In this document: one piece after another, positions 1 through 6,783 of the stretch | Layout of the letters: each line of letters opens with the position of its first letter | Numbering within the stretch: the first letter of the stretch is position 1 | DNA from: an uncultured Eubacteriales bacterium | GTDB taxonomy: Bacteria; Bacillota_A; Clostridia; Oscillospirales; Oscillospiraceae | NCBI GenBank assembly: GCA_949742895.1 | Contig: CATJRT010000461.1 | Coordinates: 1-19,906 of the forward strand | Reading direction: 5' to 3' | DNA: 19,906 nt | Translations under genes and position numbers: made by a program | Notes under the pieces: model-generated | What the model saw: only the letters and a program-made list of their open reading frames with translations | The model's database searches: none | Told to the model about the DNA's origin: nothing

Positions 1-753
1 GCCTGCCTGCTGGGCTTCGCCGGCAACGTGGCCGCCTCCATCGGCATCATCGGCGGCGCGGACGGGCCCACCGCCATCTATCTGACCACCAAGCTGGCCC
101 CGGCCTTCCTGGGCCCCATCGCCATCGCCGCCTACTCCTATATGGCGCTGATCCCCATGATCCAGAAGCCCCTGATGCGGGCCCTGACCACGGAGAAGGA
201 GCGGAAGGTGAAGATGGAGCAGGCCCGGAACGTGTCCAAGGTGGAGAAGATCGTCTTCCCCATCGCGGTGTCCACCTTTGTCATTCTGCTCATCCCCTCC
301 ACCGCCCCGCTGATCGGCTGCCTCATGTTCGGCAACCTGCTCAAGGAAACCGGCGTGACGGAGCGGCTGAGCGACACCGCCCAGAACGCCCTGATGAACA
401 TCGTCACCCTGTTTTTGGGCATCAGCGTGGGCGCCACCACCGTGGCCGCCCGCTTCCTGTCCCTCCAGACCCTGATGATCGTGGTGCTGGGCGTCATCGC
501 CTTTATGTTCTCCACCATCGGTGGCCTGCTGGTGGGCAAGCTCATGTATAAGCTGTCCGGCGGCAAGATCAACCCGCTGATCGGCTCTGCGGGCGTGTCT
601 GCCGTGCCTATGGCGGCCCGTGTGTCCCAGGACGTGGGCCGGGAGGCCAACCCCAACAACTTCCTGCTGATGCACGCCATGGGTCCCAACGTGGCTGGCG
701 TTATCGGCTCCGCTATCGCGGCAGGCTTCCTGATCGCCGTGTTCGGCGGCTAA
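1..753 (+). CDS. Sodium-pumping decarboxylase subunit beta (OadB/GcdB/MmdB family), 5' truncated
   Basis: This is the membrane subunit of a biotin-dependent decarboxylase that couples carboxybiotin decarboxylation to Na+ export. The frame is open from base 1, so the gene starts outside the window and about 250 C-terminal residues are visible. The family signature [10 protein letters not shown] is present (its Asp is encoded at 61-63). So are the YSYMALIP segment and the [11 protein letters not shown] motif, which correspond to the Asp, Tyr and Ser residues known to matter for Na+ translocation in Oad[19 protein letters not shown] near the end is also typical, and several hydrophobic segments are evident. 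Without the alpha subunit in view the substrate (oxaloacetate, methylmalonyl-CoA or glutaconyl-CoA) cannot be assigned. A strong terminator follows 21 bases after the stop, so this is the last gene of its operon. The family is certain; the substrate is open. Confidence 0.95.
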   Translation, partial: ACLLGFAGNVAASIGIIGGADGPTAIYLTTKLAPAFLGPIAIAAYSYMALIPMIQKPLMRALTTEKERKVKMEQARNVSKVEKIVFPIAVSTFVILLIPSTAPLIGCLMFGNLLKETGVTERLSDTAQNALMNIVTLFLGISVGATTVAARFLSLQTLMIVVLGVIAFMFSTIGGLLVGKLMYKLSGGKINPLIGSAGVSAVPMAARVSQDVGREANPNNFLLMHAMGPNVAGVIGSAIAAGFLIAVFGG

Positions 754-774
754 ATGATTCCTGCGCGGTATTCC

Positions 775-807
775 GGCCCGCCCCAACAGGGGCGGGCCGT
801 CCTTTTT
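775..807 (+). terminator. Rho-independent terminator of the decarboxylase operon
   Basis: A perfect 10-bp GC-only stem (GGCCCGCCCC, 775-784, with GGGGCGGGCC, 789-798) encloses an AACA loop and is followed by a run of five T at 803-807. It lies 21 bases after the stop codon. Confidence 0.92.
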
Positions 808-828
808 GCTTTCAAGACAAAAAAGGCG

Positions 829-896
829 TTGAACATCCGGCCTTTTATGCTATAATAAAATCTCAAATTGACTTTGTGGTCCCAGGGGGATATAAT
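829..896 (+). promoter_or_regulatory. Two tandem sigma-A-type promoters upstream of the monooxygenase-like gene
   Basis: The first has -35 TTGAAC (829-834), a 16-bp spacer and -10 TATAAT (851-856). The second has -35 TTGACT (868-873), a 17-bp spacer and -10 TATAAT (891-896). Both point toward the gene at 979. An 11-codon reading frame (895-930) begins inside the second -10 box and could be translated only from the first promoter. Otherwise nothing coding is seen between 808 and 978. Confidence 0.75.
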
Positions 897-978
897 GAAT
901 GAAAATTTGTTTTTGAAATCGCTTGGCTGATCGTAAAGAGAAATGCAAATTCGGAATTCACAAAGGAGCGCTATCGCT

Positions 979-1278
979 ATGGCAAGGACTGCGTGGATCT
1001 TCTCGTATAAGCTCAAAAAAAACGTAAGTGCGGAACAATTTATAGAACGGACTCAAAGGCTGCACGATGAGATCATTTCCAAAGCGAAGGGATTTATCTC
1101 TTGGGAGCACTACCTGCAAGACGACACATGGACAGATCTTGTCCTCTGGGAAACGGAGGAAGACGCAAGGAATGCCACGATCATCGGGCAGGGCCACGCA
1201 GTGACCCAGGAATTTTATGACTGCATCCGAATGCAGACCTGCCGGGCGTTGATTTCAACGTTTATAAAAAAATACTGA
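979..1278 (+). CDS. Small antibiotic biosynthesis monooxygenase (ABM)-like protein
   Basis: A 99-residue protein resembling the ABM/dimeric alpha-beta barrel fold. It opens with a beta-strand-like segment (TAWIFSYKLK), then an amphipathic helix (AEQFIERTQRLHDEIISKA), a GFISWEHYLQDD strand-turn, and a WETEEDARNA helix, which is the usual order in this fold. Members are small dimeric enzymes or sensors acting on quinones, haem or unknown substrates; no specific activity can be read here. The start at 979 is chosen because AAAGGAG (962-968) sits 10 bases upstream; an in-frame start at 943 lacks such a site. It appears monocistronic, driven by the tandem promoters just upstream. The gene and its flanks are visibly richer in A/T than the neighbours, which suggests separate acquisition. 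The fold assignment is moderate and the function unknown. Confidence 0.7.
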   Translation: MARTAWIFSYKLKKNVSAEQFIERTQRLHDEIISKAKGFISWEHYLQDDTWTDLVLWETEEDARNATIIGQGHAVTQEFYDCIRMQTCRALISTFIKKY

Positions 1279-1393
1279 CAATGCGGCCCGCTAAAGTTTG
1301 CAAGGCAGGTGGGAAAACTATCTGCCAGATGAAGATTTATAAATGTTCAATGATCTTTAAGAAAGCATCAGAGACACAGCCGTGAATTGGGCG

Positions 1394-1414
1394 ATGATAA
1401 ATTGAGTTTATCAT
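1394..1414 (+). promoter_or_regulatory. 8-bp inverted repeat directly upstream of the GNAT Shine-Dalgarno
   Basis: ATGATAAA (1394-1401) and TTTATCAT (1407-1414) form a perfect inverted repeat with a 5-base spacer. The right arm abuts the ribosome binding site GGGGAGG (1415-1421). It could be an operator or an mRNA hairpin that affects initiation. I found no convincing promoter in 1279-1393; the rest of that stretch holds nothing I recognise. Confidence 0.5.
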
Positions 1415-1428
1415 GGGGAGGCAGCAAC

Positions 1429-1944
1429 ATGGAGTTTGACATCAGGCCCTGCGGCCCGGACCACCTGAACGCTTTGCTGGATATCCAGGAGGAAGCCTTT
1501 GCCGCCCTACCCCACCCGTCCCTGCTGCGCCGGAATACACCCGAAATGTTCCGCACCTGCCTGCTGCCGCCCCACGTCACCCTGGGGGCATGGCGCGGGG
1601 ACACTCTGGCGGCATTCTCCATCCTGTACTTCCCAGAAGCAGCAGAGGACCTGTCCCTGTCCCTCGTCAGTCCGGTCCCGGCGGGAACAAAAGCCGCCAA
1701 CTACAAGCTGTGCATCGTCCGCCCCGCATTCCGGGGGAACGGGTTGCAATGCTGCTTGGGGCAGGCGCTGGAGCAGTGCGCCAGACAGACCGGAGTGGGG
1801 CTGCTGTGCGCCACCGTGTCCCCCAAAAACCAGCATAGCGCAGACAATTTCCGCCGTATGGACTATGTCTATAACTGCACGTTGACCAAATACGGGCTGG
1901 AACGGGCGCTGTACTATAAATTCCTCCTCGATGGGAAAGGATGA
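1429..1944 (+). CDS. GNAT-family N-acetyltransferase
   Basis: A 171-residue protein of the Gcn5-related N-acetyltransferase superfamily, which transfers an acyl group from acyl-CoA to an amine. The acetyl-CoA-binding motif is visible as a strand followed by a turn, YKLCIVRPAFRGNGLQ, with R-G-N-G fitting the R/Q-x-x-G-x-G/A pattern. An aromatic C-terminal part (TKYGLERALYYKF) is typical of the fold. The start at 1429 is preferred over in-frame 1387 because GGGGAGG lies 7 bases upstream. Its stop overlaps the MurL-like start as ATGA (1941-1944), so the two are translationally coupled and form the head of a three-gene operon with murL and murD2. The substrate is not deducible; the context suggests a cell-wall precursor or an amino acid, which is inference only. 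Confidence 0.85.
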   Translation: MEFDIRPCGPDHLNALLDIQEEAFAALPHPSLLRRNTPEMFRTCLLPPHVTLGAWRGDTLAAFSILYFPEAAEDLSLSLVSPVPAGTKAANYKLCIVRPAFRGNGLQCCLGQALEQCARQTGVGLLCATVSPKNQHSADNFRRMDYVYNCTLTKYGLERALYYKFLLDGKG

Positions 1945-3332
1945 CTGCTTTGGAACACCGCAATGATGATTTCTCGCGTTTTCGAGCACAGTGGCCCGAA
2001 TTCATCTACAAAAGCTATGGCTACGAGCTATATGAGGACCGGCTGGACATCACCTACGATTTCCGCGTCCCCGGACTGGCGGAATTTCATCCAACTTGGT
2101 CCATCGCCCGCCTGGGCGGCGCGGCGGCGCAGGCGGCCCCGGAAGCGCTGGACGAGCTGATCTTTTCCCTGGGGATGGTGGAGCTGATAAGCTATTGGAA
2201 GGCGGCCTGCCCGCCCCGGGTCCGGGTGGAGGGCCGCGCCCTCACCCCAGAGCAGATCCAGTGGTGGAAAAAGCTCTATTCCCACGGCCTTGGGGAATTT
2301 TTCTACACCAACGGCATCGATGCTGGGGACAATTTTATGGAGCTCTCCTGCACCGAAGGGGCCAGAACCAGCTATCGGCCCATGAACGCCCCTGTCCCGG
2401 CGGAAGGACAGCCCAAGGTGCTGATCCCCGTGGGGGGCGGCAAGGACTCGGCCGTGACCATTGAACTGCTGCGGGAGGCAGCGGACCGCTGCTGCTACAT
2501 CATCAATCCCCGCCTGGCCACCCGGGACACCGTGACGGCTGCGGGGCTTGAAGGACACACCATCGTGGCCCGCCGCACCATCGATCCGGCGCTGCTGGAG
2601 CTGAACCGCCGGGGTTTCCTGAACGGTCACACCCCCTTTTCCGCCGTGGTTGCTTTCTCCTCCGTCATCGCCGCTCACCTCAACGGCCTTGGCTATGTGG
2701 CCCTGTCCAACGAGTCCAGCGCCAACGAGTCCACTGTGGCCGGGTCCACAGTAAACCACCAGTACTCCAAGAGCTTCCAGTTCGAGCAGGACTTCATCCA
2801 GTATGAGCGGGACTATATAGGCTCCGGGGTGGCTTATTTCAGCCTGCTGCGCCCCCTGTCCGAGTACCAGATCGCCAAGCTGTTCGCCAGGCTGAAGCCC
2901 TATCACCCGGTCTTCCGGAGCTGCAACGTAGGGAGCAAGACGGACATCTGGTGCGGGAGCTGCCCCAAATGCCTGTTCGTGGCCATCATCCTGTCTCCCT
3001 TCCTGTCCCCGGAGGAGCTGCGGGCCGTCTTCCACAAGGATATGCTGGACGACGCGTCGCTGGCGGATACGTTTGAAAAGCTGACGGGCCTTCTGCCGGA
3101 AAAGCCCTTCGAGTGCGTGGGCAGCCGGGACGAGGTCCACGCCGCTCTGCAATCGACCCTGCGCCGTTACCGGGCGGTGGGGCTGCCCCTGCCCTCTCTG
3201 ATGGCGCACTACGCGGAGCAGATCGAGGGCTGGATCTGTACAGTAGATTACGCGCACTATTTTGACCGTGAAAACGCCCTGCCGCCCCAGTTTCTGTCCC
3301 TGATGGAACAGGCGGCGGATCAGGAGGCTTGA
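1941..3332 (+). CDS. murL: UDP-N-acetylmuramoyl-L-alanyl-L-glutamate epimerase (MurL-like)
   Basis: A 463-residue protein resembling MurL, which inverts the terminal L-glutamate of UDP-MurNAc-L-Ala-L-Glu to D-glutamate, replacing the need for free D-Glu from glutamate racemase. The central part carries a PP-loop-like ATP-binding motif, PVGGGKDS (residues 163-170), then SNESSANEST (about 257-265). A cysteine cluster follows: C328, then C338, C341 and C344 in WCGSCPKC. The length fits the family. It overlaps the GNAT stop by 4 bases and ends one base before the MurD2-like start, so the pair is one translational unit. The pairing with a MurD-type ligase is what is known for the MurD2-MurL pathway first described in Xanthomonas. 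I see the motifs and the context; the exact reaction in this organism is inferred from homology. Confidence 0.85.
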   Translation: MTALEHRNDDFSRFRAQWPEFIYKSYGYELYEDRLDITYDFRVPGLAEFHPTWSIARLGGAAAQAAPEALDELIFSLGMVELISYWKAACPPRVRVEGRALTPEQIQWWKKLYSHGLGEFFYTNGIDAGDNFMELSCTEGARTSYRPMNAPVPAEGQPKVLIPVGGGKDSAVTIELLREAADRCCYIINPRLATRDTVTAAGLEGHTIVARRTIDPALLELNRRGFLNGHTPFSAVVAFSSVIAAHLNGLGYVALSNESSANESTVAGSTVNHQYSKSFQFEQDFIQYERDYIGSGVAYFSLLRPLSEYQIAKLFARLKPYHPVFRSCNVGSKTDIWCGSCPKCLFVAIILSPFLSPEELRAVFHKDMLDDASLADTFEKLTGLLPEKPFECVGSRDEVHAALQSTLRRYRAVGLPLPSLMAHYAEQIEGWICTVDYAHYFDRENALPPQFLSLMEQAADQEA

Positions 3333-3333
3333 C

Positions 3334-4629
3334 ATGACCGACACATTAAGAGAAGCGGTCCAAGGCCAGCGGGTGCTGATACTGGGCTATGGCCGGGAAG
3401 GCAGATCCACCTTCCACGCCCTGCTCCGGGCTGGGGGCTGGACGGCGCTGGACGTGGCGGACGCCAACCCAGTGGAGCTGGAAAAACCGTTGGGCCACCA
3501 GGTACTGTCCGGGCCGGGCTACCTGGACGCGCTGGAGGATTACGATTTGGTGTTCAAGACCCCCGGCATCGTTCTGCCCCGGCCCTGGGAGGAATACCGC
3601 TGCCGCTTCACCTCCCAAACCGAGCAGTTTTTACGCCGCTACCGGAATCAGGTGGTGGGCATCACCGGCACCAAGGGCAAAAGCACCACCACCACCCTCA
3701 TCCACCATGTACTGAAAACCGCAGGCAAGGACTGCCTGCTGGCGGGGAATATCGGCGTGCCGGTGTTTGATATCACGGACAAAATCGGGCCGTCCACCAT
3801 CCTGGTGGTGGAGCTGTCCTGCCATCAGCTGGAGCATTGCAGTCAGTCGCCGTCCTTGGCGGTGCTGCTCAACCTCTATGAGGACCATCTGGACCACTAC
3901 GGCACCTTTGAGAACTATGTCCGGGCCAAGGAGAACGTCTACCGCCACCAGCGCCCGGAGGACACCCTGTACTGTGGGCCAAACGCCCTGCCCAAGCCGG
4001 GGACCTGCCCCTCCCGGGTAGCGCTCATCCAGCCGGACACGCTGCCTTTCGCCAGCCTGGAGCAGGTGGAGGGGGCGCGGCTGCGGGGGGCACATAACCT
4101 CTGCAACTGTGCCGCTGCCCTTCAGGTGTGCGGCCGCTTCGGGGTGGACGGTTCGACCTTCACCGCCGCTCTGCGGACCTACCGGCCCCTGCCCCACCGT
4201 CTGGAGTACCTGGGCCAGCGGGATGGAGTGGACTACTACGACGACTCCATCTCCACCACGGCAGAGTCCGCCATCAGCGCGGTGAAGAGCATCCCAAACG
4301 CCTCCATCCTGCTGCTGGGCGGCATGGACCGGGGCATCGAATACGAGGAGCTGGCGGACTTCCTCCTCCATGACAGCCGCCTGGACCATGTGGTGCTGAT
4401 GTATGAGTCCGGCCAGCGCATCGGGCGGCTGCTGGCGGAGCGGGGCGGCGCCAATTCCCCGCTGGACGTCCGCTATGTCCCCGACCTGTACCAGGCTGCG
4501 GACTGGGCGCGGCAGAACGCCCGCCCCGGCACGGCCTGTATCCTCTCCCCCGCCTCGGCCAGTTACGGGCATTTCAAAAACTTTGAGGAACGGGGCGAGG
4601 TGTTCAAACAGCTCATATTCGGTGGATAA
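3334..4629 (+). CDS. murD2: UDP-N-acetylmuramoyl-L-alanine--L-glutamate ligase (MurD2-like Mur ligase)
   Basis: A 431-residue cytoplasmic ATP-dependent Mur ligase. The N-terminal Rossmann-like domain has LILGYGREGRST (about 15-26). The central ATPase domain has the P-loop TGTKGKSTT (111-119), the Mur motif ELSCHQLE (160-167), and N180 followed by DHLDHYG. The C-terminal domain has LLGGMDRG and LSPASASYGHFKNFEERG, characteristic of MurD rather than MurC, E or F. Adjacency to MurL suggests the MurD2 type, which adds L-Glu instead of D-Glu to UDP-MurNAc-L-Ala. GGAGG at 3323-3327 precedes the start by 6 bases. Mur ligase identity is firm. L-Glu specificity rests on the neighbour, so classical MurD is the alternative. 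Confidence 0.88.
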   Translation: MTDTLREAVQGQRVLILGYGREGRSTFHALLRAGGWTALDVADANPVELEKPLGHQVLSGPGYLDALEDYDLVFKTPGIVLPRPWEEYRCRFTSQTEQFLRRYRNQVVGITGTKGKSTTTTLIHHVLKTAGKDCLLAGNIGVPVFDITDKIGPSTILVVELSCHQLEHCSQSPSLAVLLNLYEDHLDHYGTFENYVRAKENVYRHQRPEDTLYCGPNALPKPGTCPSRVALIQPDTLPFASLEQVEGARLRGAHNLCNCAAALQVCGRFGVDGSTFTAALRTYRPLPHRLEYLGQRDGVDYYDDSISTTAESAISAVKSIPNASILLLGGMDRGIEYEELADFLLHDSRLDHVVLMYESGQRIGRLLAERGGANSPLDVRYVPDLYQAADWARQNARPGTACILSPASASYGHFKNFEERGEVFKQLIFGG

Positions 4630-4633
4630 GCAC

Positions 4634-4670
4634 AAAAAGGCGCGGCCCTGGGCGGGCCGCGCCTTTCCTT
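4634..4670. terminator. Bidirectional terminator between murD2 and nhaC
   Basis: A perfect 13-bp stem (4636-4648 with 4654-4666) encloses a 5-base loop. It has A-rich sequence on the left and TTTCCTT on the right, so it can act for both converging transcripts. It begins 4 bases after the murD2 stop and ends 9 bases before the nhaC stop codon. Confidence 0.9.
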
Positions 4671-4679
4671 TGCTTCGCG

Positions 4680-6407
4680 TCAGGCCGTCTGACGCTTTTT
4701 TACGACGAACAGGAAGCCTACCATCAGCGCGATGCCGATGGGCAGGGCGATCAGCCCCGGCGCACCAAGGAACGCCAAAAGACCGGCGATCACGTAGGTG
4801 ACGCCCGCGATCACCGCGCAGGAGATGGCGTAGGGGAGCTGGGTGGACACATGGTTCACATGGTCGCACTGCGCCCCGGCGGAGGCCATGATGGTGGTAT
4901 CGGAGATGGGGGAGCAGTGGTCGCCGCACACCGCGCCGGCCATGCACGCGGACACGCAGATGATGGCCATAGGGTCATCCATGGAGAACACGCTCTGCAC
5001 AATGGGGATGAGCACGCCGAAGGTGCCCCAGCTCGTCCCGGTGGCAAAGGCCAGCAGGCAGCCGATCAGGAACACGATGACGGGCAGGAACATCTGGAAC
5101 GCGGAGGCGTTGGCCCACACGAAATCCCGGACGAAATACTTTGCTCCCAGGGAATCGGTCATGTTCTTCAGGGACCAGGCAAAGGTGAGGATCATGATGG
5201 CGGGCACCATGGCTTTAAAACCCTCGGGGATGCAGGCCATCATGTCCCGGAAGGACATGGCCCGGCGGATGAGATAGTAGACCAGGGTGAACACCAGCCC
5301 GAAAGCGGAGCCAAGCATCAGGCCCACGGAGGCGTCGGAATCGGAGAAGGCGGTGACGAAATCCGCCCCGGAGAAGAAGCCGCCGGAGTAGATCATGCCG
5401 ATGATGCAGCTCACCACCAGCACCACGATGGGCAGCACCAGGTCCAGTACCGAGCCCTTGGCCTCATCCGCCTCATCGCGCATGGAGGCGTAGGGGTCCG
5501 CGCCGGAGAACAGGTCACCGTTTTCCACGGCGTTTTTCTCATATTTCGCCATAGGGCCGAAGTCCGCCTTGAGTACCACCAGCCCCACCATCATCACGAT
5601 GGTGAGCAGGGCGTAGAAGTTATAGGGGATGGCCCGAATAAACAGGTTCAGGCCCTGGCCATCCTCGGCGAAAGCGGCCACGGCGGCGGCCCAGGAGGAG
5701 ATGGGGGCGATGATGCAGATAGGGGCGGCAGTGGCGTCGATGAGGTAAGCCAGCTTCACCCGGGAAATCTTGTGCTTGTCGGTGATGGGCCGCATGACGC
5801 TGCCTACAGTGAGGCAGTTGAAGTAGTCGTCGATAAAGATGAGGCAGCCCAGCACAATGGAGGAGAGCTGCGCCCCCACCCGGGACTTGATGTTTTCCTT
5901 GGCCCAGCGGCCGAAGGCGGCGGAGCCACCAGCCTTGTTCATCAGGCACACGATGGCCCCCAGGATGACCAGGAAGATGAGGATGCCCACGTTGTAGCCG
6001 TTGGACAGGGAGGCCACGATGCCGTCGTTGAAAGCATGGAGCACGGTGCCCTCAAAGCCGAAGTTGGACCAGAGCAGCCCGCCCACCAATATGCCGATGA
6101 ACAGGGAGGAATATACCTCCTTGGTGATGAGGGCCAGGACGATGGCGATCACCGGGGGCAGCAGGGACCAGGGGGTGTTGTAGAAGCGGCTGGGAGACTG
6201 GATGTAGCCGGTCCCGCCACAGGTCTCGCAGGGCACGGCCTCGCCCGCATCGGACAGGACCACGCCCAGCTCAGTGCAGTCGGGACACTCGATCATCTTG
6301 GTGCCGATCTGGTCGATGGGGCTGTCGGCAAAGGCGGTGGTGGTGAGGGCGAAGATCAGCATCACAAGCAATGCGATCAGGCCCAGGCGGTTTCTTCTTG
6401 TTCTCAT
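4680..6407 (-). CDS. NhaC-family Na+/H+ (or organic ion) antiporter with cysteine-pair N-terminal segment
   Basis: A 575-residue polytopic membrane transporter of the NhaC family. The hallmark GDHCSPISDTT lies near the C-terminus and SSWAAAVAAF and FATGTSWGTF segments are typical. About a dozen hydrophobic helices are apparent. The first 27 residues look like a signal peptide (RRNR, then a hydrophobic core ending AFA). They are followed by a polar stretch with CPDC (C41, C44) and CETCGGTG (C60, C63), resembling a small zinc ribbon or a DnaJ-type CxxCxGxG repeat, before the first transport helix near residue 80. The start at 6407 follows a purine-rich site (GGAAGAGAG); the longer frame to 6554 would run through the leader terminator and is rejected. 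Substrates in this family include Na+/H+, malate/lactate and amino acids; here it is not determinable. Confidence 0.9.
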   Translation of the reverse strand: MRTRRNRLGLIALLVMLIFALTTTAFADSPIDQIGTKMIECPDCTELGVVLSDAGEAVPCETCGGTGYIQSPSRFYNTPWSLLPPVIAIVLALITKEVYSSLFIGILVGGLLWSNFGFEGTVLHAFNDGIVASLSNGYNVGILIFLVILGAIVCLMNKAGGSAAFGRWAKENIKSRVGAQLSSIVLGCLIFIDDYFNCLTVGSVMRPITDKHKISRVKLAYLIDATAAPICIIAPISSWAAAVAAFAEDGQGLNLFIRAIPYNFYALLTIVMMVGLVVLKADFGPMAKYEKNAVENGDLFSGADPYASMRDEADEAKGSVLDLVLPIVVLVVSCIIGMIYSGGFFSGADFVTAFSDSDASVGLMLGSAFGLVFTLVYYLIRRAMSFRDMMACIPEGFKAMVPAIMILTFAWSLKNMTDSLGAKYFVRDFVWANASAFQMFLPVIVFLIGCLLAFATGTSWGTFGVLIPIVQSVFSMDDPMAIICVSACMAGAVCGDHCSPISDTTIMASAGAQCDHVNHVSTQLPYAISCAVIAGVTYVIAGLLAFLGAPGLIALPIGIALMVGFLFVVKKRQTA

Positions 6408-6436
6408 ATTCTCTCTTCCTCTCCACAAGCAATACC

Positions 6437-6692
6437 GAAAGAAATAGGGCGCTTCCCATGGAAGCGCCCTAATAAGACGGCGGTCATCCCCCTGTAGAGG
6501 GGACAAACTGATAGCGCTCCACGATCCGTGACAGTCCGGGGGATATCCTCCCACGGCCCAGGGACAGCAGTCCAGGCAGACGCCCTATCCCTTCGGCGGA
6601 CGGCTCCCTCCCACGGGACCGGCTGCCTGACCTTGGCCCCACGGTACGCATGACGCCCGCGCCTCTATCAAATGATATTCACTTGGATATTG
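6437..6692 (-). ncRNA. Structured leader RNA of nhaC, candidate riboswitch or attenuator of unknown class
   Basis: From a transcription start near 6691 to the terminator there are about 245 non-coding bases with dense pairing potential. A closing helix pairs GGCGTCAT (6657-6650) with ATGACCGCC (6487-6479) with one bulged base. Inside it, GTCAGGCAG (6631-6623) pairs with CTGCCTGGAC (6579-6570), CCGTG with CACGG encloses a GGAT/ATCC hairpin, and TCCCC/GGGGG (6503-6487) forms a hairpin. The 3' strand of the closing helix ends 8 bases before the terminator stem. Its CGCC can pair instead with GGCG of the terminator's 5' arm, which is the usual switching geometry. I recognise no known riboswitch core. 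It might also be a free-standing small RNA. Confidence 0.55.
6440..6470 (-). terminator. Intrinsic terminator/attenuator in the nhaC leader
   Basis: An 11-bp perfect stem (6446-6456 with 6460-6470) with a 3-base loop is followed on the minus strand by ATTTCTTT. It lies between the promoter at 6698-6726 and the nhaC start at 6407. It must therefore be read through for nhaC expression, which is the layout of a conditional terminator. The plus-strand side has no T-run. Confidence 0.75.
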
Positions 6693-6726
6693 CAGGAATC
6701 ATATCATGCTCCTGCAAAATTGTCAA
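6690..6726 (-). promoter_or_regulatory. Consensus promoter of the nhaC leader with an embedded palindromic operator
   Basis: On the minus strand, -35 TTGACA (6726-6721), a 17-bp spacer and -10 TATGAT (6703-6698) give a near-perfect sigma-A promoter. An inverted repeat of TTGCAGGA and TCCTGCAA with a 12-base spacer (6690-6717) brackets the -10 box and covers the start site. A dimeric repressor bound there would block initiation. Confidence 0.8.
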
Positions 6727-6742
6727 GTGCCAATTTCCGCGC

Positions 6743-6775
6743 AAAAAAGAGCCGGAGCCAACGCTCCGGCTCTTT
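6743..6775 (-). terminator. Rho-independent terminator of asp23
   Basis: A perfect 13-bp stem (6746-6758 with 6763-6775) with a 4-base loop is followed on the minus strand by six T. It begins 8 bases after the asp23 stop and separates that gene from the nhaC promoter. Confidence 0.93.
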
Positions 6776-6783
6776 ACGCTGAG

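Noticed and set aside
2028..3344. 438-codon minus-strand frame opposite murL
   Set aside because: Composition is unlike a protein and it lies opposite a well-supported coding gene.
3631..4947. 438-codon minus-strand frame spanning murD2 and the nhaC end
   Set aside because: It runs across a bidirectional terminator and two real genes in other frames.
4851..6497. 548-codon plus-strand open frame opposite nhaC
   Set aside because: It is His/Gly/Asp-rich with no family resemblance and no ribosome binding site, and it mirrors a clear NhaC gene. High GC keeps antisense frames open.
6407..6554. Extended N-terminus of NhaC starting at 6554
   Set aside because: It would translate through the terminator hairpin and leader, and the start at 6407 begins with a credible signal-like sequence.
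6437..6692. T-box leader before nhaC
   Set aside because: A GACCGCC stretch before the terminator recalls the T-box sequence, but the UGGN tRNA-acceptor-binding bases are missing and no specifier stem was recognised.
6437..6692. RNase P RNA, SRP RNA, tmRNA or a common riboswitch (glycine, SAM, cobalamin, FMN, lysine)
   Set aside because: None of the diagnostic conserved cores could be found, despite a short CGCCGAAGGG stretch that recalls glycine aptamers.
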